The notes beneath the pieces were generated by a model that did no database searches, was not told the origin of the DNA, and saw only the letters and a program-made list of their open reading frames with translations. The position numbers were made by a program, and so were the translations under genes. This document shows, in pieces, positions 9,670 through 18,163 of a stretch of 45,422 nt of DNA (its first letter is position 1; every line of letters starts with the position of its first letter). Source of the stretch: Oscillospiraceae bacterium (GTDB lineage: Bacteria > Bacillota > Clostridia > UMGS1883 > UMGS1540); NCBI GenBank assembly GCA_015068765.1, contig SVJY01000012.1, positions 1 through 45,422 of the forward strand. Reading direction: 5' to 3'.

Positions 9670-10613
9670 AATGTATCGTCGGAATCGGTGCAAATGTTTG
9701 CGACACGCTGATAACCGTCCCCCACTATCCCGAGGAGGATACGAAGCTCGGGGCCGCCTCTATCTCGCAGTGCGGCGGCGGTCCTTGTGCCACAGGTCTT
9801 GCGGCCGCCGCAAGGCTTGGTGCGGACTGTGCCTATATCGGCGTGCTTACGGATGACAGTGCCGGAAAATTTTTAATGGAAGATTTGCAGAAATACGAAG
9901 TATCCACGGCACTAGTGGAAACCGTACCGGGGCATACGTCCTTTTCTTCCTATGTATGGCTTTCCGAGGAAAGTGCTACCAGAACCTGCGTGTTCCACCG
10001 GGGCACGCTTCCGCCTCTATCCCTTTCCGCGGCACAAAAGGAAGCGATTTGCAAGGCGGATATACTGATGATAGACGGGAATGAGCTTCCCGCCGCCCTT
10101 GCCGCCGTAAAGCTTGCAAGGGAAAACGGCACACGGGTTTTGTATGACGCAGGGGGACTGTATGCCGGCGTAGAAGACCTTTTGCCCTATGTGGACATCT
10201 TGATTCCCTCGGAAGAATATGCACTTGGCATGACAGGTGCCGTTTCGGCGGAAGCCGCCGCACAAAAGCTGTATGCCTCCTTTGCCCCCGAAATCGTTGT
10301 GATTACCCAAGGGAAAAAGGGTGGCATTCTCTATGACGGGAAGGAAATAATGTCCTATCCTGCTTTTCCTGTTGAAGCAGTGGATACAAACGGCTCCGGA
10401 GATGTTTTCCACGGTGCGTTTGCCTATGCTCTTACAAAAGGGCAGGGCTTTTTCGATGCTGCGGTATTTTCCAGTGCTGTTTCTGCAATCAAATGTACGA
10501 AAATCGGTGCACGGGCGGCTGTGCCCACCCGAAAGGAAGTTTTGAAGTTTTTAAAGGAGCGTGGATATGATGAATTTAAAGAAGACCTGGACGAAGAAAT
10601 GGGGAAAAAGTGA
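9666..10613 (+). CDS. PfkB family carbohydrate kinase (IolC/KdgK-like)
   Basis: Starts ATGA-coupled to aldolase stop; GGGPCATGLAAAARLGA and C-terminal DTNGSGDVFHGAFAYAL PfkB signature. Confidence 0.93.
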   Translation: MKCIVGIGANVCDTLITVPHYPEEDTKLGAASISQCGGGPCATGLAAAARLGADCAYIGVLTDDSAGKFLMEDLQKYEVSTALVETVPGHTSFSSYVWLSEESATRTCVFHRGTLPPLSLSAAQKEAICKADILMIDGNELPAALAAVKLARENGTRVLYDAGGLYAGVEDLLPYVDILIPSEEYALGMTGAVSAEAAAQKLYASFAPEIVVITQGKKGGILYDGKEIMSYPAFPVEAVDTNGSGDVFHGAFAYALTKGQGFFDAAVFSSAVSAIKCTKIGARAAVPTRKEVLKFLKERGYDEFKEDLDEEMGKK

Positions 10614-11361
10614 AATTATCACGAAGGAAAACAGTACTTGTAAGAAGGTAGAAATGGATATGCTGCGTCTTGCGGACGGTGACACCAAGTCCTACCGGGA
10701 AGAAAACAAGGAATACGCACTGGTCATTTTGGGCGGGATCTGCACCGTTATGGGCGAGGGCTTTTCCTTTGCAGATGCAGGCAAACGGAAAAACGTTTTT
10801 GACGGACCGGCAACTTGCGTTTATATTCCGGCAAATACCCCATTTTCTGTAACTGCGAAGGGGGAGGCCATGATTGCCGTGGCAAAATCGCCCTCCACAA
10901 AAGCCGGCACACCAGCGATAATCCGCCCCGAAGATGTGGTGATTAAAAACTTAGGTATGCCCGGCTGGGAAAGAGAGGCCCACTTTATTCTGGACGAAAG
11001 AGTGGATGCGGAGCTTTTGTACATCGGTGAAGCCTTTGTGCAAGGCGGTCAATGGTCCAGCTATCCGCCCCACAAGCATGACGATGATAATATGCCCATA
11101 GAGGCCGAAACAGAAGAAATTTATTACTACGAATTTGATAAGCCCCAAGGCTTTGGTATTCAGAAGGTATACACCCGTGAAGGGGACATCGACGAAACCT
11201 ACACCGTTCGCTGTGGCGACTTTGTAGAAATTCCCCGGGGATATCATCCCTTCCACGTCGCTCCCGGCTACACAAACTACTATTTGTGGATTATGGCAGG
11301 CAAAGACCGTGGCTTTTATATGACAACAGACGACGAACATAAATGGCTGAATAACAGATAA
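10567..11361 (+). CDS. 5-deoxy-glucuronate isomerase family (IolB-like) cupin
   Basis: RBS aaaggag then ATG at 10567; VILGGICTVMGEG, SYPPHKHDDDNMPIEAETEEIYYYEF, IPRGYHPFHVAPGYTNYYLWIMAG match IolB/KduI-type cupins. Overlaps kinase 3' end by 47 nt. Confidence 0.88.
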   Translation: MMNLKKTWTKKWGKSEIITKENSTCKKVEMDMLRLADGDTKSYREENKEYALVILGGICTVMGEGFSFADAGKRKNVFDGPATCVYIPANTPFSVTAKGEAMIAVAKSPSTKAGTPAIIRPEDVVIKNLGMPGWEREAHFILDERVDAELLYIGEAFVQGGQWSSYPPHKHDDDNMPIEAETEEIYYYEFDKPQGFGIQKVYTREGDIDETYTVRCGDFVEIPRGYHPFHVAPGYTNYYLWIMAGKDRGFYMTTDDEHKWLNNR

Positions 11362-11372
11362 GGATCAGGGCT

Positions 11373-12848
11373 ATGAAGTATTTACTTGGGATTGATTTTG
11401 GCGGCGGTGCGTCAAAGGCTACGCTTTTAAGCAAAGCCGGTACGCTTTGTGCCACCAATACATGCGAATATCCCACCCGGTACCCTAAGGCCGGATATGT
11501 GGAACAGGACCCACAGGATTGGGTACGGGTGACAGTCGAAAACATAACTGCCATTTTGGAAAAGAGTGGCGTCCGTCCCTGCGACATTGTTGCCGTTTCT
11601 CTGGATGCGGCAACACACACTGCCGTTATCTTGGACGAGGACTTTCAGGTGATTCGCCCTGCCATCTATTGGACGGATACAAGAAGTACCCGTGAGGTCG
11701 AGTATCTGCAAGCACAGCTTGGTGACGTTATTGAAAAGCAGGTGCTCCACCGTCCGGACACCATTTGGTCCCTTCCGGCACTTTTATGGATTAAAAATAA
11801 TGAGCCGGACGCATGGCGGAAAGTGCGGAAAATTATGTTCCCCAAGGACTATGTGCGCCATTTTCTGACCGGGGATTATGTGACCGATTTTATTGAGGCA
11901 GAGGGGTCCATGCTGTTTGATGTGAACACCATGGCATGGAGCGAGACGCTTTGCGGCGTTTTAGGGCTTACACCCCAGATGCTTCCCACCGTGGTAAAGC
12001 CTACGGATATTGTGGGAAAAATCACGAGGGAAGCGGCAACGCTTACCGGACTTACCGTGGGGACGCCTGTGCTTTGCGGCACGACCGATACGGTTATGGA
12101 GGTGTTTGCCTCCGGTGCGGTTTCCCAAGGGAATATGACGGTGAAGCTTGCAACCGCAGGCAGAATCTGTGTGATTACCGACCGGCCGTATCCGAACAGG
12201 CACCTTGTAAACTATTCGCACGTGATCGACGGGTTGTACTATCCCGGCACCGGGACAAAATCCTGTGCCGCCTCCTATAGATGGTTTCGGGATACCTTTG
12301 GCGAGGATTACGCCTCGCTGGACAGGCAGGCGGAAAATATCTGCATCGGTTGTGACGGGCTTGTGTTCCACCCCTACCTAAACGGTGAGCTCACCCCCTA
12401 CGCAAACCCCAACCTATGTGCAGATTTTGTAGGCATTCGTGCCTTCCATACGAAGGCACACTTTGCAAGAGCCGTTTTGGAAGGCGTTGCCATGAGTATG
12501 CTGGACTGCAAGCTTACCCTTGAAAAGCTGCATATTCCCCACGAAGACCGTGCCGTGATTATCGGCGGTGGCGGAAAAAGTCCGCTTTGGCGGCAGATGG
12601 TTTCGGACGCACTTGGGATAAAGCTGATCGAAATGCAATATTCCGATTCTTCGTTCGGAAGTGCTATGCTGGCAGGCGTTGCCACACATATGTTTTCCGG
12701 TTATGCCGATGCACTGAAAAAATGCAATGCTTCCGTATCCGAAACCGTGCCAAATGCCGCCCATACAGAGAAATACCTGGCACTGTACAATAAATACAAA
12801 AAAATTCAAGAAGCGTTAGAGCCAATTTATAACGCCGTCACCCTTTAA
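11373..12848 (+). CDS. FGGY family carbohydrate kinase (xylulokinase-like)
   Basis: GIDFGGGASKATLL, SLDAATHTAVIL, IYWTDTRS, GGGGKSPLWRQMVSDALG. Confidence 0.92.
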   Translation: MKYLLGIDFGGGASKATLLSKAGTLCATNTCEYPTRYPKAGYVEQDPQDWVRVTVENITAILEKSGVRPCDIVAVSLDAATHTAVILDEDFQVIRPAIYWTDTRSTREVEYLQAQLGDVIEKQVLHRPDTIWSLPALLWIKNNEPDAWRKVRKIMFPKDYVRHFLTGDYVTDFIEAEGSMLFDVNTMAWSETLCGVLGLTPQMLPTVVKPTDIVGKITREAATLTGLTVGTPVLCGTTDTVMEVFASGAVSQGNMTVKLATAGRICVITDRPYPNRHLVNYSHVIDGLYYPGTGTKSCAASYRWFRDTFGEDYASLDRQAENICIGCDGLVFHPYLNGELTPYANPNLCADFVGIRAFHTKAHFARAVLEGVAMSMLDCKLTLEKLHIPHEDRAVIIGGGGKSPLWRQMVSDALGIKLIEMQYSDSSFGSAMLAGVATHMFSGYADALKKCNASVSETVPNAAHTEKYLALYNKYKKIQEALEPIYNAVTL

Positions 12849-12867
12849 AACAGTAAGGAGAAGTTCT

Positions 12868-14046
12868 ATGATTCTCAAAAACGGAAATATTGTAACCAAT
12901 ACCGGTATCCTTGAAAATACCGACGTTGTGATTGACGGTGACAGGATCGCGGCACAGCCTGCCGCCGGTGACCACACCGTCATTGATGCGAAGGGGCTTT
13001 TCATCTGCCCCGGCTTTGTGGATATTCATACCCACGGCGGCGGGGGCGGTGACTTTATGGATGCGGAAGACGATGCCTTTGATAAAGCGATTGCCTTCCA
13101 CAGTCAAAGTGGAACGACTTCCCTCGTTCCCACCTCCGTAACGGCCCCGGTAGAGCAAATCACCGACATGCTGGAGCTCGTTCGCCGGTATAAGACACGT
13201 CCCGATCTGCCTTGCCGCATACTGGGTGCACACATTGAAGGCCCTTATATTTCACTAAAGCATAAGGGTGCACAGCCCGAACAGTTTCTCCGCGTGCCCG
13301 CAAGGGATTCCTATCAGTTTATTTTAGATAACCGGGACTGCATCAAAACCGTAACCATCGCCCCGGAGCTGGACGGTGCGGCAGAAATGGCCGCGGCTTT
13401 AAAGGAGGCCGGTATTGTAGTCTGCGGCGGCCATGATGACGGCGATAAGCCCAGCATTATGCCGGTAATTGAAGCAGGGCTTTCCCACTGCACGCATCTT
13501 TGGTGTACCATGTCCACCGTGTCTATGCGTGACGGTGTCAGAAATGTGGGGCTTTGCGAGCTGGGGCTTACAGATGACCGGCTGACAGTGGAATTTATTG
13601 CCGACAATCATCACATTACCCCTGACATGGTGAAGCTGATTTGCAAATGTAAATGCCCGGATAAGCTTTGCATCGTTTCCGATTCTCTCCGTGCCGGCGG
13701 AATGCCTATCGGGGATACGCTTTACATTCTCGGTCGGAAGCAGGATGCAGATGCACAGAAATTCTTAGTTTCGGACGGCGTTGCCCGTTTGCCTGACGGC
13801 AGCCGGCTGGCAGGCAGTATCCAGCCGCTTTCCCAAATGGTACGAAATCTCGTCCAAGATGCCGGTGTCCCCCTACACGATGCCGTCACCATGGCATCTC
13901 TTACGCCGGCGAAAATTATCGGCGAAGACCGGCGGATCGGTTCCGTCGAAGTCGGAAAGCTTGCAGATATTTGCATTTTGGATAAAGCCCTTACGGTCAA
14001 AATGACGATTACAGGCGGAAAAATCGTATATGATGCTTTGCAGTAA
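12868..14046 (+). CDS. nagA: N-acetylglucosamine-6-phosphate deacetylase
   Basis: GFVDIHTHGGGGGDFMD, HIEGPYISLKHKGAQ, STHLWCTMS-type motif (HCTHLWCTMSTVSMRD), IVSDSLRAGG. Confidence 0.9.
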   Translation: MILKNGNIVTNTGILENTDVVIDGDRIAAQPAAGDHTVIDAKGLFICPGFVDIHTHGGGGGDFMDAEDDAFDKAIAFHSQSGTTSLVPTSVTAPVEQITDMLELVRRYKTRPDLPCRILGAHIEGPYISLKHKGAQPEQFLRVPARDSYQFILDNRDCIKTVTIAPELDGAAEMAAALKEAGIVVCGGHDDGDKPSIMPVIEAGLSHCTHLWCTMSTVSMRDGVRNVGLCELGLTDDRLTVEFIADNHHITPDMVKLICKCKCPDKLCIVSDSLRAGGMPIGDTLYILGRKQDADAQKFLVSDGVARLPDGSRLAGSIQPLSQMVRNLVQDAGVPLHDAVTMASLTPAKIIGEDRRIGSVEVGKLADICILDKALTVKMTITGGKIVYDALQ

Positions 14047-14065
14047 AGCGAAAGGAGACGCTACA

Positions 14066-14878
14066 ATGGAAAGAAAAATCCGTGAAAATATTTTCTTTAA
14101 GTCCACACCCCGGGAATGGGACGTGTATTTTGATATGGCACTTACCATGCTAGAAACCGTTATGCATAACAATGCCGCCGGCCGACACACCGTTATGATT
14201 GTCCCGGTTGGTCCTACAGATCAATATCCGATTTTTGCAAGGCTTGTCAACCAGCTTGGCGTATCTTTAAAAAACGTACATTTCTTCAATATGGACGAAT
14301 ATATGATAACCCCCACAAAATGCATTGAGGAAGACCACCCCATGAGCTTCCGTCACCGTATGAATACGGAATTTTATTCGCGGGTTTCCCCGGCGCTTGT
14401 TATGCCGGAAAGCCAGCGTCATTTCCCCACGCCGGGACAGGAGACGGCTTACGATGACTTGATCTCCTCACTGGGCGGTGTGGATTTATGTCTTGGAGGG
14501 CTGGGCATCAACGGACATCTTGCCTTTAATGAGGCCGCCGAAGAGGATGACCCCATTTCCGCAGAAGCGTTCGGGAATCTCGGCACAAGGGTTCTGCCCA
14601 TATCCAGAGAAACCCGTACCATAAATGCCTACGGCTACCAGCGTGGCGACCTCAGAGGGATGCCGGAATGGTGCATCACCATTGGCATGAAGCAGATTCT
14701 TGCCTCCCGTGCCATCTATGTGGCTCTCAACCGTCCTTGGCAGCATGGCATTGTAAAGCACGCCCTGTTTGGCAAGGTTCAGCCGCAGGTTCCTGCAAGC
14801 CTTTTGCAGAATCATCCTGCCGTTACCTTCTGTGCCATTGACGCTGTCGCAGACGGTTTATTTGAAACCGTATCATGA
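14066..14878 (+). CDS. nagB: Glucosamine-6-phosphate deaminase (NagB-like)
   Basis: ATG 14066 with RBS aaaggaga; FFNMDEYM, CLGGLGINGHLAFNEAAEED, TIGMKQILASRAIYV. Confidence 0.85.
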   Translation: MERKIRENIFFKSTPREWDVYFDMALTMLETVMHNNAAGRHTVMIVPVGPTDQYPIFARLVNQLGVSLKNVHFFNMDEYMITPTKCIEEDHPMSFRHRMNTEFYSRVSPALVMPESQRHFPTPGQETAYDDLISSLGGVDLCLGGLGINGHLAFNEAAEEDDPISAEAFGNLGTRVLPISRETRTINAYGYQRGDLRGMPEWCITIGMKQILASRAIYVALNRPWQHGIVKHALFGKVQPQVPASLLQNHPAVTFCAIDAVADGLFETVS

Positions 14879-16227
14879 AAATCGTTGTTTGTGTTAAGGT
14901 GATACAGGGAGAGATAAACCCCTTTGATGCATCTGCACTGGAATGTGCTCTTACGCTATCCAATGATGTTTCCGTTTTCTGCATGGGACCTGCTTCCGCC
15001 GAAAACGTGCTATTGCCGCTTACTCGATTGGGGGCACGTGTAACGCTGCTTTCTGACCCTGTCTTTGCCGGCTCGGATACGCTTGCCACCGCATACGTTT
15101 TATCGAAAGCACTCCAAAAGACAGAAGCGGATTTAATTCTCTGCGGCAGACAGAGCGTGGACGGTGATACGGCACAGGTTGCTCCTATGCTTTCCGCCAT
15201 GCTTGGGGTATCGCTCATAACGGGTGCCCTACAGGTTGAAAAATGTGAAACCGGCATAAAAGCCCAAACACGGCTCGGCACATTAGCTGCACCGCTTCCG
15301 GCACTTGTCACCGTAGAACGCAGTTATATTCTGCGATTTCCCAGCATCTTTTCAAAGCCGGGAAGGGTGGATTGCCTGACGAATAAAGACCTTGGCTGTG
15401 ACGAAGCAAAATGCGGTCTCGCCGGGTCACCCACGCGGGTTTTGGAGACGTATGAAAATGAAAAGGGAAAACGGCATTGCCAATTTATCTCCATGGATAT
15501 GCTAAAACCGCTGATCGATTCTCTAAAAAAGCAGGAAGGCAGAAAAGAAGAGGAGCCCTTGCAGCAGAAAAAACTGCCATCCGCCTGGGCAATCGGCACA
15601 GAGGTGCTGGAAAAAGCCCGGAATATTGCCGAAAACGTGATTCTGATTGAAAAAACAGATGTACATACCATTATAAAAAAAGCAAGAGAAGAACAACCGA
15701 AGGTCATTTTATGGAACGCGGATTTCTGGGGCAGAGAAAATGCCCCGATTGCGGCGGCAATGCTGGAAACGGGACTTTGTGCCGATTGCACCCGGCTTGC
15801 GACGGAGGGCGATACGCTCATCATGTACCGACCTGCCCGGGGCGGCAACATCTATGCCAAAATCAAATGCCTGACGCTTCCGCAAATGGCCACTGTCCGC
15901 ACAAAAACAAAAAGCTCGGATGTCATCGTATCCGGCGGTCGCGGCGTTGCCGATAAGACGGATGCCCTCCGTGCCTTCGCCGAGGAAATCGGTGCTGACC
16001 TTGCCGCCTCCAGAGGCATGGTGGATATGGGGAAAATGCCTTACGATCTGCAGGTGGGGCTGACCGGCAAAACCGTCAGTCCTAAAATCTATATTGCCGT
16101 CGGTATATCCGGGGCCGTGCACCACACCTGCGCCATCGAAAATGCCGATACCGTCATTGCCATTAACCCCGATAAGAATGCCCGTATATTCGAGTATGCC
16201 GATTACGGCATTGTCGATACGTTTTAA
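14875..16227 (+). CDS. Electron transfer flavoprotein, single-chain EtfB-EtfA fusion
   Basis: N-terminal half EtfB-like (MKIVVCVKVI..., LILCGRQSVDGDTAQVAPMLSAML, TVERSYILRFPS); C-terminal half EtfA-like (ADCTRL...RPARGGNIYAKI...PQMATVR, SGGRGV, ASRGMVDMGKMPYDLQVGLTGKTVSPKIYIAVGISGAVHH, ADTVIAINPDKNARIFEYADYGIV). One continuous 450-aa frame. Confidence 0.92.
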   Translation: MKIVVCVKVIQGEINPFDASALECALTLSNDVSVFCMGPASAENVLLPLTRLGARVTLLSDPVFAGSDTLATAYVLSKALQKTEADLILCGRQSVDGDTAQVAPMLSAMLGVSLITGALQVEKCETGIKAQTRLGTLAAPLPALVTVERSYILRFPSIFSKPGRVDCLTNKDLGCDEAKCGLAGSPTRVLETYENEKGKRHCQFISMDMLKPLIDSLKKQEGRKEEEPLQQKKLPSAWAIGTEVLEKARNIAENVILIEKTDVHTIIKKAREEQPKVILWNADFWGRENAPIAAAMLETGLCADCTRLATEGDTLIMYRPARGGNIYAKIKCLTLPQMATVRTKTKSSDVIVSGGRGVADKTDALRAFAEEIGADLAASRGMVDMGKMPYDLQVGLTGKTVSPKIYIAVGISGAVHHTCAIENADTVIAINPDKNARIFEYADYGIVDTF

Positions 16228-16246
16228 TGAAAGAAGGTCGACGAAC

Positions 16247-17002
16247 ATGAAAACTTGGAACAACAGAGAATTTCCCGCCGAATGGCATAAATACCCTTAC
16301 CACGCGGGCGAATTTATGGGACAGCCGTATATCGTCGTCTGCCCGAAGGATGTGCCTGCAAACGGAAAATGGATACTGAAAACAGAATATTTCGGTGCCT
16401 TTCCGGAAACGGAATTTGCCCTTTTGGAGCGTGGATACCATGTGGCACATGTCCACAATATATCCCGGTGGTGCCCCGATGAAGTCACCGAAACCCAGGC
16501 CGCCTTCGTGGATTTTGTCCACAGCCGATTTGGGCTCTCGAAAACCTGTGTGCCCGTTGGGATGAGCTGCGGCGGCATGCAGGCTATATTTCTTGCGGCA
16601 AAGTACCCGGAGACCGTTTCCTGTATGTTTATTGACGCACCGGTTTTAAACTTTCTTTCCTCTCCCTTTGGTTTTGGTAAGAAAAACCCGGATGACACAA
16701 TAAAGCTAACAAAGGAATTTATTGCACATAGAAATATTGATCAGATTGCGATTCTTTCCTACCGTCACCATCCCCTGGATTATCTCCCCCGGCTTGTAGA
16801 AAATAAAATTCCCACCATTATGGTAGTGGGTACGTGTGACACCGCTGTTCCCTACGAGGAAAACGCCCTCCTTCTCAAAGAAGCCTATGAAAAAGCCGGC
16901 AACATTCTGGAAACATACATTTGCCCCGGAAGAGGACATCACCCCCACGGTCTTGAAGACATTACACCCATTGTATCCTTTATTGAACGGTACAGCAAAT
17001 AG
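16247..17002 (+). CDS. Alpha/beta hydrolase, paralog 1
   Basis: ATG 16247 (MKTWNNREFP); nucleophile elbow GMSCGG, DTAVPYEEN, HHPHG; paralog of 17173-17925. Confidence 0.85.
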   Translation: MKTWNNREFPAEWHKYPYHAGEFMGQPYIVVCPKDVPANGKWILKTEYFGAFPETEFALLERGYHVAHVHNISRWCPDEVTETQAAFVDFVHSRFGLSKTCVPVGMSCGGMQAIFLAAKYPETVSCMFIDAPVLNFLSSPFGFGKKNPDDTIKLTKEFIAHRNIDQIAILSYRHHPLDYLPRLVENKIPTIMVVGTCDTAVPYEENALLLKEAYEKAGNILETYICPGRGHHPHGLEDITPIVSFIERYSK

Positions 17003-17011
17003 AAAAGAGCC

Positions 17012-17122
17012 TTGGTTTGCGTCCAAAGGTTTCTTTTGCCGCCGGCATTTCCGGTGCGAAACATTTGCTGTCGAAACGGCAGACACCGTGATTGCCATAA
17101 GCCCCGATAAAGGACTGTTTCC
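17012..17122 (+). pseudogene. Degraded etfA C-terminal fragment between the two hydrolase paralogs
   Basis: Frame A: GLRPKVSFAAGISGAKH; shifted frame B: FAVETADTVIAISPDKGLF; compare the EtfBA C-terminus SPKIYIAVGISGAVHHTCAIENADTVIAINPDKNARIF. Confidence 0.7.
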
Positions 17123-17172
17123 CATACAGCTTATGGTATCCGCAGCAATTATAATAAGGAGGACTTTATAAA

Positions 17173-17925
17173 ATGAGCATGCTTGACTATTGTTTGGATG
17201 AAGGCGGAAAGACCTGGAAAGGCTTTTCGTTTATTGAAGACACCTTTATGGACAGGAATTATGTTCTTGTTCTTCCCAAGGAAGGCACCGCAAACGGAAA
17301 GTGGATTCTTAAAACCGAATATTTTAACGCTTTCCCGGAAGTGGAAATTGCCCTCTTAAATAAGGGCTGGCACGTGGCACACATTAACAATGTTTCCCGT
17401 TGGTGCCCCGATGAGGTTACGGAAACACAGGCAGCCTTCGTAGGCCACATTCACAAAACATACGGGCTTTGCGAAAAGTGTGTGCCCGTCGGGATGAGCT
17501 GCGGCGGTATGCAGGCTATATTTCTTGCGGCAAAGTACCCGGAAACCGTTTCCTGTATGTACATTGACGCACCTGTGGTAAATCTCCTCTCCTGTCCCTT
17601 TGGTTTTGGCAAGAAAACAGCGCCCAGTATGACAGAAGAATTTATAGCGGCACGGGGCATGGACAGTATTTCCATCCTCTCCTTCCGTGACCATCCGCTG
17701 GATTATCTCCCCCGGCTCACCGCACAGGATATTCCCACCGTGCTGGTATCCGGCGACAGTGATTCTGTGGTTCCCTTTGAGGAAAACGGGAAGCTTTTTG
17801 CGGATGCCTATACGGCGGCAGGCCGTACACTGGAAACATATATCAAGCCCGGCGGTGATCATCATCCCCACGGTCTTCCCGATATTTCGCCACTCGTTGC
17901 TTTCATTGAGAAATATGCAAAATAA
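17173..17925 (+). CDS. Alpha/beta hydrolase, paralog 2
   Basis: RBS aaggagg; long shared block CVPVGMSCGGMQAIFLAAKYPETVSCM identical to paralog 1. Confidence 0.88.
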   Translation: MSMLDYCLDEGGKTWKGFSFIEDTFMDRNYVLVLPKEGTANGKWILKTEYFNAFPEVEIALLNKGWHVAHINNVSRWCPDEVTETQAAFVGHIHKTYGLCEKCVPVGMSCGGMQAIFLAAKYPETVSCMYIDAPVVNLLSCPFGFGKKTAPSMTEEFIAARGMDSISILSFRDHPLDYLPRLTAQDIPTVLVSGDSDSVVPFEENGKLFADAYTAAGRTLETYIKPGGDHHPHGLPDISPLVAFIEKYAK

Positions 17926-17941
17926 TCGTTTTGCACGTATA

Positions 17942-17982
17942 AACGCCCTCACCGCCGAGTAGCTCTCCGCGATGGGGGCGTT
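17942..17982 (+). terminator. Putative hairpin terminator after hydrolase operon
   Basis: aacgccctc...gggggcgtt stem followed by weakly T-rich sequence. Confidence 0.45.
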
Positions 17983-18163
17983 CAATTTATCGGGGATTTT
18001 TTCTTTTTGCCCGTCCTTCGAGGACAGAAATGAAAAAAATTTGACAAGTGTATAGGAAATATGCTAAAATATAAATGAAAATATTTTTCAAAAAATGCGT
18101 GTGTTTCGATTGCATATATTGCAACCGTGCACGCATAAATACGCACCGGGTTTGGAGAACGTT

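Noticed and set aside
16094-16246. N-terminal extension of the hydrolase ORF
   Set aside because: Overlaps the etfBA C-terminus out of frame; the ATG at 16247 has an RBS (gaaagaagg) and aligns with the paralog.
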